Positions 1 to 5,257 of a DNA stretch of 8,907 bases are shown here, piece by piece (positions within the stretch are counted from its first letter, which is position 1; each line of letters starts with the position of its first letter). The DNA is taken from the NCBI GenBank assembly GCA_002171495.2, contig NHEU02000064.1, positions 1 to 8,907 of the forward strand. Reading direction: 5' to 3'. Under the pieces are notes generated by a model. That model searched no databases and was not told the DNA's origin. It saw only the letters and a program-made list of their open reading frames with translations. A program made the translations under genes and the position numbers. Origin of the DNA: Alphaproteobacteria bacterium TMED93. GTDB lineage: Bacteria > Pseudomonadota > Alphaproteobacteria > TMED109.

Positions 1-431
1 AAATTATTTAAATTGACAATACTACCTTCTGAACCTGGAACCAAAGGGATACCCGTTTTGGATATAGTTTCTCTTGCTTTAATTTTGTCCCCCATAATCT
101 TAATATGTTGGGATTTAGGGCCTATGAAAGCAATATCATGTTCTTCTAAAATATCAGCAAACCTTGCATTTTCTGATAAAAATCCATAACCAGGATGTAT
201 CGCATCAGCACCAGTCAGTTCTGCTGCAGTAATAATTGCAGGAATATTTAAATAACTTTCATTAGCAGAATTATTTCCTACACAAATACTCTCATTTGCC
301 ATTTTAACATGCATCGAGTCTTCGTCTGCCTTAGAGTGAATTGCAACAGTATCAACACCTAACTCTTGGCAAGATCTTATAACCCTAACAGCAATTTCTC
401 CTCTGTTTGCAATTAGTACTTTTTTAAACAT
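1..431 (-). CDS. accC: Biotin carboxylase subunit of acetyl-CoA carboxylase, N-terminal part (cut by window edge)
   Basis: AccC carboxylates the biotin on BCCP using ATP and bicarbonate, the first half-reaction of acetyl-CoA carboxylase in fatty-acid synthesis (cytoplasm). Only the first 143 codons are present; the family is about 450 residues, so about two thirds lies beyond position 1. The N-terminus MFKKVLIANRGEIA is the classic biotin carboxylase start. HPGYGFLSEN at residues 79-88 is a family signature. MGDK at 113-116 places Lys116 at the same number as the ATP-binding lysine of the E. coli enzyme. The visible part is therefore the pre-ATP-grasp domain and the start of the ATP-grasp domain. 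The ATG (429-431) lies 3 nt after the accB stop with no clear ribosome binding site, so translation is probably coupled to accB. Propionyl- or pyruvate-carboxylase subunits share this N-terminus, but the adjacent accB makes accC by far the best call. Confidence 0.96.
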   Translation of the reverse strand, partial: MFKKVLIANRGEIAVRVIRSCQELGVDTVAIHSKADEDSMHVKMANESICVGNNSANESYLNIPAIITAAELTGADAIHPGYGFLSENARFADILEEHDIAFIGPKSQHIKIMGDKIKARETISKTGIPLVPGSEGSIVNLNN

Positions 432-434
432 TTT

Positions 435-887
435 CTATTCAACTATAATAAGATCTTGATCAAACTCTACTGGCATAGCATTTTCAACTAAAATTTTTTT
501 CACAGTTCCCGTTTTATCACTTTTTACCTGATTCATAGTCTTCATGGCTTCAATAATAAAAATTATATCACCCGCTTTTACCTTAGATCCTACTTTTATA
601 AAAGGTTTTGAATTTGGAGAAGGAGAATGATAAAGAGTTCCTAACATTGGAGCCTTAACAGTGTTTTCTAGCTTGCTAGTTAGGGTGGTGTTTTTGATAT
701 TACCTATTTGTTCTTTCTTATCATGCTGGTTTTCTTGTACAGTATTAATAATTGTACTCTGATTATTGTTTTTTGATAGTTTAATACTTCGACTTCCTCT
801 TTTAATTTCTATTTCAGACAAGCTATTTTTTTTCATTACTTCACAAAGCAACTCTATGGCCTCTTTATCTATTTTAAATTTAAACAT
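435..887 (-). CDS. accB: Biotin carboxyl carrier protein of acetyl-CoA carboxylase (BCCP)
   Basis: BCCP carries biotin between the biotin carboxylase (AccC) and the carboxyltransferase of acetyl-CoA carboxylase. The protein has 150 residues, normal for the family. An N-terminal helical segment (about 1-37, with IKRGSRSIKLSK) is followed by a low-complexity N/Q/T/K-rich linker (about 38-75). The C-terminal biotinyl/lipoyl domain (about 77-150) begins with VKAPMLGTLY. The biotinylation motif EAMKTMN at 113-119 makes Lys116 the biotin acceptor; Thr after the Lys is, as I recall, common in alphaproteobacteria. The usual Pro-Ala-rich linker of GC-rich relatives is here Asn/Gln/Lys/Thr-rich, consistent with AT bias. 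A good Shine-Dalgarno (AAAGGA, minus strand, 893-898) sits 5 nt before the ATG. It lies between aroQ (13-nt gap) and accC (3-nt gap) in one operon. Confidence 0.97.
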   Translation of the reverse strand: MFKFKIDKEAIELLCEVMKKNSLSEIEIKRGSRSIKLSKNNNQSTIINTVQENQHDKKEQIGNIKNTTLTSKLENTVKAPMLGTLYHSPSPNSKPFIKVGSKVKAGDIIFIIEAMKTMNQVKSDKTGTVKKILVENAMPVEFDQDLIIVE

Positions 888-900
888 AAGTTTCCTTTAC

Positions 901-1341
901 TTATTTATGGTTTGTTAAAGCTAAATCTAATGCTATTTCATATCCTAAAAATCCTAAACCACATATTACTACACTACTAATATCAGATAAATAAGAATAT
1001 CTTCTAAAATTTTCTCTACTATAAATATTACTTATATGTACTTCATATATCAAGCCTTGAAATAATCTTAAACAGTCACGAATTGCTATAGATGTGTGTG
1101 AATATCCTCCCGCATTAATAATAATGAAATCTTGCTTTTCTAAATTTTTTTGAATAAAATTTATAATTTCGCCCTCTATATTGGATTGGTAAAAAGTAAG
1201 TTTAGCATTCTTATTTTTAATATAAGAATTAAGATTTGTTTCAAGACTCTTTAAAGTTTCAGTTCCATATACTGAAACTTCTCTTTTCCCTAATAGATTA
1301 AGGTTAGGACCATTAATAATTAAAATTTTTTTATTAGTCAT
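901..1341 (-). CDS. aroQ: Type II 3-dehydroquinate dehydratase
   Basis: AroQ dehydrates 3-dehydroquinate to 3-dehydroshikimate, the third step of the shikimate pathway to aromatic amino acids, as a cytoplasmic dodecamer in known members. With the start at 1341 the protein has 146 residues, the family norm. INGPNLNLLGKRE (9-21) is the family start signature and Tyr25 in VYG matches the catalytic tyrosine. The QSNIEGEIINFIQ and NAGGYSHTSIAIRD segments match substrate-binding regions, and EVHISNIYSRE contains the catalytic-region histidine. The frame stays open upstream to an ATG at 1390-1392, but that 17-residue extension would overlap the divergent thiS and has no family counterpart. I therefore choose the ATG at 1339-1341, with a weak AAGAGA ribosome binding site upstream. 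It is first in the operon with accB and accC, a neighbourhood conserved in alphaproteobacteria. Confidence 0.95.
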   Translation of the reverse strand: MTNKKILIINGPNLNLLGKREVSVYGTETLKSLETNLNSYIKNKNAKLTFYQSNIEGEIINFIQKNLEKQDFIIINAGGYSHTSIAIRDCLRLFQGLIYEVHISNIYSRENFRRYSYLSDISSVVICGLGFLGYEIALDLALTNHK

Positions 1342-1371
1342 TTTTCTAAATTCTCTTATATTATTATAAAA
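1342..1371. promoter_or_regulatory. 30-bp divergent aroQ/thiS intergenic region
   Basis: The two start codons are only 30 bp apart, so both promoters must share or overlap this spacer. A perfect TATAAT can be read on the minus strand at 1363-1368, pointing toward aroQ. On the plus strand TATTAT at 1359-1364 would place a start point about at the thiS ATG, giving a leaderless or nearly leaderless thiS message; no -35 or Shine-Dalgarno is visible for thiS. There is no space for a TPP riboswitch. The assignments are inferences from consensus resemblance in AT-rich DNA. Confidence 0.45.
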
Positions 1372-1392
1372 ATGACCGAAAAAACAATACAA
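1363..1392 (-). promoter_or_regulatory. Candidate sigma-70-type promoter for aroQ-accB-accC
   Basis: On the minus strand a perfect -10 TATAAT (1363-1368) is preceded, with an 18-nt spacer, by TTGTAT (1387-1392), a 4 of 6 match to the -35 consensus. The -35 half lies inside the first codons of thiS. A start near 1356 would leave a leader of about 15 nt containing AAGAGA as a weak ribosome binding site. TATAAT matches arise often by chance at this base composition, so confidence is moderate. Confidence 0.4.
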
Positions 1393-1587
1393 GTATTTAT
1401 TAACGGAAAAAAAAAGAGCTTTAGTGAAAATAATACCTTAGTTTCTTTATTAAACATTTTAGAAATTGATGGAAATGGCATTGCAATTGAAGTTAATCTT
1501 GTTGTTATTCCTAAATCTCAATATAAAAATATAATTATTAAAAATGATGATAAAATTGAAATAGTTCAATTTATAGGAGGAGGATAG
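1372..1587 (+). CDS. thiS: Sulfur carrier protein ThiS
   Basis: ThiS is a small ubiquitin-fold protein whose C-terminal glycine is adenylated and converted to a thiocarboxylate, which gives sulfur to ThiG for building the thiamine thiazole ring. The protein has 71 residues, near the usual 65-70. The N-terminal strand [13 protein letters not shown], the mid segment [15 protein letters not shown] and the tail EIVQFIGGG (63-71) are diagnostic, and the Gly-Gly end needed for activation is intact. The start ATG has no visible Shine-Dalgarno and lies 30 bp from the divergent aroQ. It is followed 2 nt later by thiG. The enzymes that charge ThiS (ThiF, and a sulfur source) are not in the window. Confidence 0.95.
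   Translation: MTEKTIQVFINGKKKSFSENNTLVSLLNILEIDGNGIAIEVNLVVIPKSQYKNIIIKNDDKIEIVQFIGGG
1575..1583 (+). promoter_or_regulatory. thiG Shine-Dalgarno formed by the thiS Gly-Gly-Gly codons
   Basis: The last three sense codons of thiS are GGA GGA GGA (1576-1584). Read with the preceding A they contain two overlapping AGGAGG sequences (1575-1580 and 1578-1583). The second is 6 nt from the thiG ATG at 1590, ideal spacing. The conserved protein tail and the ribosome binding site of the next gene thus use the same bases, which fixes the thiG start and suggests tight stoichiometric coupling. Confidence 0.8.
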
Positions 1588-1589
1588 AG

Positions 1590-2381
1590 ATGGAAAGAAT
1601 ATCAGATATAAAAATCAATATAGCTAAGAAAGAATTTTCATCTAGGTTAATTATAGGAACAGGAAAGTTTGAGAACTATGAACTAAATAAACTAGCACTA
1701 GAGGCTAGCGAAGCTGAAATAGTTACTGTTGCTATTAGAAGAGTAAACCTAACCGATAAAAGCCTTCCTAAACTAACAGACTTTATAAGCCCAAAAAAGT
1801 ATACTTTTTTACCTAATACTGCTGGTTGTTTTAATGCAAATGAAGCTGTCAGGACACTAAGGTTAGCTAAGGATTTAGGTGGATGGAATATGGTAAAGTT
1901 AGAAGTTTTATCAGATGAAAAAACTTTGTACCCAAATATGATTGAAACAATTAATGCTTCAGAAAAATTAGTAGAAGATGGATTTAAAGTGTTAGCTTAC
2001 TGTAATGATGATCCAGTGTTATGTAAAATTTTAGAGGAAACTGGGTGTTCAGCAATAATGCCTTTAGGATCTCCAATAGGATCTGGCTTAGGTATACTTA
2101 ATCCTTTAAATATAAAGCTCATAATAGAACAATCTAATTTACCGGTAATTTTAGATGCTGGCTTAGGCACAGCCTCAGATGCATCATTTGCAATGGAATT
2201 AGGATGTGATGCTGTTTTAGCCAACTCAGCAATAGCAGAAGCAAAATATCCTATTTTAATGGCGGAGTCATTTAAAAATGCTGTGATTGCTGGAAGACAA
2301 AGCTTTCTAGCAAAAAGAATGAAAAAAAAAGTTTATGCTTCATCCTCTAGCCCTTTACAAAACCTAATTTCAAGGAGTTAA
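1590..2381 (+). CDS. thiG: Thiazole synthase ThiG
   Basis: ThiG forms thiazole phosphate from 1-deoxy-D-xylulose 5-phosphate, dehydroglycine and ThiS-thiocarboxylate. The protein has 263 residues, within the family range, and should fold as a TIM barrel. Family hallmarks in order are [11 protein letters not shown] (20-30), AIRRVNL (48-54), LPNTAGC (74-80), and the KLEVL segment with Lys103 as the expected Schiff-base lysine. These are followed by [17 protein letters not shown] (137-153), the phosphate-binding [10 protein letters not shown] (157-166) and [11 protein letters not shown] (188-198). All expected residues look intact. It starts 2 nt after thiS with a strong ribosome binding site and ends 1 nt before the oxidoreductase gene, so the three form one transcript. 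thiE, thiF and the glycine/tyrosine oxidase genes (thiO or thiH), often nearby in other bacteria, are absent here. Confidence 0.97.
   Translation: MERISDIKINIAKKEFSSRLIIGTGKFENYELNKLALEASEAEIVTVAIRRVNLTDKSLPKLTDFISPKKYTFLPNTAGCFNANEAVRTLRLAKDLGGWNMVKLEVLSDEKTLYPNMIETINASEKLVEDGFKVLAYCNDDPVLCKILEETGCSAIMPLGSPIGSGLGILNPLNIKLIIEQSNLPVILDAGLGTASDASFAMELGCDAVLANSAIAEAKYPILMAESFKNAVIAGRQSFLAKRMKKKVYASSSSPLQNLISRS
2372..2377 (+). promoter_or_regulatory. Shine-Dalgarno for the CurA-like gene inside the end of thiG
   Basis: AAGGAG at 2372-2377 overlaps the last thiG codons and lies 5 nt before the ATG at 2383, fixing that start and showing translational linkage to thiG. Confidence 0.75.
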
Positions 2382-2382
2382 A

Positions 2383-3393
2383 ATGAATATAAAAAATAGT
2401 AAAATAGTTCTAAAAAAGAGACCTGTAGGTTTTCCTAAATTAGATGACTTTGAAATAGTAAATGAAACTATTAATAATATAAATTATGGAGAAGTTTTAA
2501 TTAAAGTAATCTGGTTGTCTCTTGATCCATACATGAGAGGGAGAATGAGTGAAGCAAAAAGCTATGCAGCGCCTGTTAAAATAGGTGATGTAATTACAGG
2601 AGGGGCAGTAGGAGAAGTAATAGAAAGTAAATGTCCAAATTTTATAAAAGGTGATATTGTTGAGGGTTTTACATTAGGGTGGCAAGAATTTGCTAAAATA
2701 AATTCTTCGCTTGTAAGAAAAATAGATCCTAGTCTTGCTCCGATACAAACAGCAGTAGGAGTTTTAGGTATGCCTGGCATGACAGCTTACTTTGGCCTCT
2801 TTGAGATATGTAGACCTGTGCCAGGAGATAACTTGGTAGTTTCTGCAGCATCTGGGGCTGTGGGACAGTTAGTTGGCCAATTAGCTAAAATTGCTGGTTG
2901 TGATGTTACTGGGATTGCTGGCAGTGATGAAAAGTGCAAATATTTAAAAGATGTATTAAAGTTTGATAATGTAATCAATTATAAAAAAGATAATGTATTT
3001 AAAAAAATAAAAGAATATTGCCCAGGTGGTGTAAATGTTTACTTTGATAACGTGGGAGGAAAAATATCCGATGATGTTATTAGCAACATAGCTCCTTTTG
3101 GAAGAATTGGTGTTTGTGGAGTTATATCTCAATATAACTTAACACAAATGGAAACAGGTATGCGAGTACAAAGGGCAGTTTTAACAAATCAAGCTTCAGT
3201 TGAAGGGTTTTTGGTTTTTAGATTTGAACAAAAGTATTCTATTGCAAGAAAAAGAATGGCCTATTGGTTGAGTAACAAAAGTCTTATATGGAAAGAAGAT
3301 ATAGTTACAGGCTTAGAAAAAGCTCCTGAAGCATTTATTGGTCTTATGAATGGTAAAAATTTTGGTAAACTTTTAATAAAATTAGATACTTAA
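2383..3393 (+). CDS. NADP-dependent medium-chain oxidoreductase, CurA/prostaglandin-reductase-like
   Basis: This is a zinc-independent medium-chain dehydrogenase/reductase of the group containing E. coli CurA (YncB) and leukotriene B4 dehydrogenase/prostaglandin reductase. Those enzymes reduce the C=C bond of alpha,beta-unsaturated carbonyls with NADPH. It has 336 residues, close to the family's 330-345. The N-terminal catalytic domain shows KKRPVGFPKLDDF (11-23), LSLDPYMRGRM (45-55) and GGAVGEVIES (73-82). VLGMPGMTAYFGL (127-139) leads into the Rossmann fold with AASGAVG (155-161), the GIAGSDEKC region (178-186) whose Lys184 likely contacts the NADP 2'-phosphate, YFDNVGG (220-226) and CGVISQYN (245-252). 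No structural-zinc cysteine cluster is seen. Substrate cannot be read from sequence; detoxification of reactive enals is a guess from relatives. Being last in the thiS-thiG operon is unusual, but a thiamine role is not shown. Confidence 0.9.
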   Translation: MNIKNSKIVLKKRPVGFPKLDDFEIVNETINNINYGEVLIKVIWLSLDPYMRGRMSEAKSYAAPVKIGDVITGGAVGEVIESKCPNFIKGDIVEGFTLGWQEFAKINSSLVRKIDPSLAPIQTAVGVLGMPGMTAYFGLFEICRPVPGDNLVVSAASGAVGQLVGQLAKIAGCDVTGIAGSDEKCKYLKDVLKFDNVINYKKDNVFKKIKEYCPGGVNVYFDNVGGKISDDVISNIAPFGRIGVCGVISQYNLTQMETGMRVQRAVLTNQASVEGFLVFRFEQKYSIARKRMAYWLSNKSLIWKEDIVTGLEKAPEAFIGLMNGKNFGKLLIKLDT

Positions 3394-3403
3394 AAATAAA
3401 TAA

Positions 3404-5194
3404 TTACTCATTTTCTTCAATAAGATTAATATTTAATTCTTTCAGCTGTCCTTGATTAACAATGTTTGGTGCACCCATTAGCAAGTCTTCAGCTTTTTGA
3501 TTCATAGGAAACATAGTTATATCTCTAATATTTTTCTCATCTGCGATAAGCATTACTATTCTATCAAGACCAGGAGCTATACCGCCATGAGGAGGTGGCC
3601 CAAATTGAAAAGCATAATATAGTGCTGGAAACTCTTTTTTAATTACTTCCTCTGAATATCCTGCAATTTCAAATGCTTTTTTCATAATCTCAGGTTTATG
3701 ATTTCTAATAGCTCCTGAGGAAAGTTCTATTCCGTTACAAACTAAATCATATTGGTATGCCTTAATTTCTAAAGGATCTTTATTTTTCAAAGCATCTAAT
3801 CCACCTTGAGGCATTGAAAATGGATTATGACTAAAATTTATATTTTTTGTATTATCATCAATTTCGTACATTGGAAAGTCAACTATCCAGCAAAACATGA
3901 ATTTATCATCTTTTATTAAATTAAGTTCTTCTGCTAATTTTGTTCTTACTTTACCACTAAATTTAATTGCCTGACTTGCTTCATCACAAATAAAAAAAAC
4001 TCCATCATCTTCTTTTATAGACAAATCTGATATTAATTTTTTCTGCAATTCAATATCTATATTTTTTGCAATTGGACCTTTTCCAATTAAACCTACATCC
4101 TCTTTATTAAAACTCATATATCCTAACCCAGAAGCACCTTCTTCTTTTGCCCAATTATTTAACTTATCGAAAAAAGATCTAGGTTTATCCTTTCCTGTAG
4201 GAGCTACTATAACTTTCATAACTCCACCTTTATTTATAATATTTTTAAAAATATTAAGATTTATTGAGTCGCTCTTAAAAAAATCAGTATAATCTTTAAT
4301 TTTTAAGGGGTTTCTAAGGTCTGGCTTATCTGTTCCATATTTTTGCAATGAATCATTATAGGTAATTTTAGGAAAAGGTACTTCTACTATTTTTTTTTCT
4401 GAAAACTTTTTAAATGTTTGAGTTAATACACTTTCTAATAAAGTAAAAATATCATCTTGTTCAACAAATGCCATTTCAATATCTAATTGATAAAATTCTC
4501 CTGGACTTCTATCTGCTCTGGCATCTTCATCTCTAAAACATGGTGCAATTTGAAAATACTTATCAAAACCTGAAACCATAATTAACTGCTTAAATTGTTG
4601 AGGGGCTTGAGGTAGTGCATAAAATTTTCCTCTATGAATTCTTGAAGGAACTAAAAAATCTCTTGCACCTTCTGGAGAAGCTGCCGTTAATATAGGTGTC
4701 TGAAATTCCTGAAAACCATTTTCAATCATTTTATTTCTAATAAAAGAAATAACTTCACTTCTTAAAATTATATTTTTTTTAACTTTCTCTCTTCTTAGAT
4801 CTAAAAACCTATTTTTTAATCTAATCTCGTCTCCGTAATTTTCATTTCCAGCTACTTGCATAGGCAACACATTAGAAACTGATAGTATATCTACTTCATT
4901 AATTAAAACTTCAATATCTCCTGTAATAATTTTTTTATTTGCAGTTTCCTTACTTCTAGCTATAACTTTTCCTAAAACTTTTATTACACTTTCTACTTTT
5001 AAATGTTCAAGCAAAGTAAATACTTTATTATTTTTATCAATTACTATTTGTGTAATTCCAAACTGGTCTCTTAAATCAATAAACAACAAACCACCATGGT
5101 CTCTTTTTGAATGTATCCACCCAGAAAGCTTAACCTCAGAATTTATATTAATTTCGGTTAATTCACCGCAAGTATGAGTTCTATAATGATGCAC
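3404..5194 (-). CDS. aspS: Aspartyl-tRNA synthetase (possibly non-discriminating Asp/Asn type)
   Basis: This class IIb synthetase charges tRNA-Asp with aspartate. It has 596 residues, typical of bacterial AspRS with its GAD insertion. The OB-fold anticodon-binding domain is about 1-105. The catalytic core includes RFLDLRR (129-135), QAPQQFKQL (196-204), motif 2 FRDEDARADR (220-229) and EFYQLDIEM (233-241), YGTDKPDLR (286-294), the insertion domain at about 300-420, and motif 3 GGIAPGLDRIVML (537-549) with Arg545. The start codon is GTG (5192-5194): MHHYRTHTCGEL matches alphaproteobacterial starts and no better start exists; AAGAGA about 7 nt upstream is a weak ribosome binding site. His33 in RDHGG aligns, from memory, with His31 of the Pseudomonas aeruginosa non-discriminating enzyme, suggesting it may also make Asp-tRNA-Asn for GatCAB. 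It converges on the CurA-like gene with a 10-bp gap. Confidence 0.97.
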   Translation of the reverse strand: MHHYRTHTCGELTEININSEVKLSGWIHSKRDHGGLLFIDLRDQFGITQIVIDKNNKVFTLLEHLKVESVIKVLGKVIARSKETANKKIITGDIEVLINEVDILSVSNVLPMQVAGNENYGDEIRLKNRFLDLRREKVKKNIILRSEVISFIRNKMIENGFQEFQTPILTAASPEGARDFLVPSRIHRGKFYALPQAPQQFKQLIMVSGFDKYFQIAPCFRDEDARADRSPGEFYQLDIEMAFVEQDDIFTLLESVLTQTFKKFSEKKIVEVPFPKITYNDSLQKYGTDKPDLRNPLKIKDYTDFFKSDSINLNIFKNIINKGGVMKVIVAPTGKDKPRSFFDKLNNWAKEEGASGLGYMSFNKEDVGLIGKGPIAKNIDIELQKKLISDLSIKEDDGVFFICDEASQAIKFSGKVRTKLAEELNLIKDDKFMFCWIVDFPMYEIDDNTKNINFSHNPFSMPQGGLDALKNKDPLEIKAYQYDLVCNGIELSSGAIRNHKPEIMKKAFEIAGYSEEVIKKEFPALYYAFQFGPPPHGGIAPGLDRIVMLIADEKNIRDITMFPMNQKAEDLLMGAPNIVNQGQLKELNINLIEENE

Positions 5195-5257
5195 TTTTTT
5201 ATCTCTTAAATAATTAAACTATCTTATTTTTTTTAAATAATAAAGAGATACTATTAA
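5195..5257 (-). other. 63-bp ppk1-aspS spacer, longest non-coding gap in the window
   Basis: The spacer is nearly pure A+T. It carries 7-bp inverted arms ATCTCTT (5201-5207) and AAGAGAT (5243-5249) around a long AT-rich loop; the aspS-proximal arm also supplies the AAGAGAT that serves as the weak aspS ribosome binding site. TAAGAT on the minus strand (plus-strand ATCTTA, 5221-5226) could be a weak -10 for aspS. There is no GC-rich stem and so no convincing intrinsic terminator. Whether aspS has its own promoter or is read through from ppk1 cannot be settled from sequence. Confidence 0.35.

Noticed and set aside
113..119. Unusual biotin site in BCCP (EAMKTMN rather than EAMKMMN; residues 113-119 of accB)
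   Set aside because: Thr at this place is, as I recall, common in alphaproteobacterial BCCP, so it is not an anomaly.
616..645. Plus-strand GGAGAAGGAG followed by ATG inside accB
   Set aside because: The frame ends after five codons and lies antisense to a conserved gene.
1342..1371. TPP riboswitch upstream of thiS
   Set aside because: Only 30 bp is available and none of the conserved riboswitch core is present.
1342..1392. Upstream extension of aroQ to an ATG at 1390-1392
   Set aside because: The extra 17 residues have no counterpart in the family, overlap thiS on the other strand, and the ATG at 1339-1341 gives the normal length and N-terminus.
1997..2224. Open frame of 75 codons antisense to thiG
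   Set aside because: thiG is fully conserved on the other strand; the antisense protein shows no recognisable motif and no ribosome binding site.
2562..2978. Two short antisense open frames inside the CurA-like gene
   Set aside because: They mirror conserved coding sequence and have Pro/Thr/Ser-rich composition typical of reversed frames.
5201..5249. Inverted repeat between ppk1 and aspS as a terminator
   Set aside because: The arms are only 7 bp, mostly A+T, and separated by 35 nt; such pairs are expected by chance in this composition.
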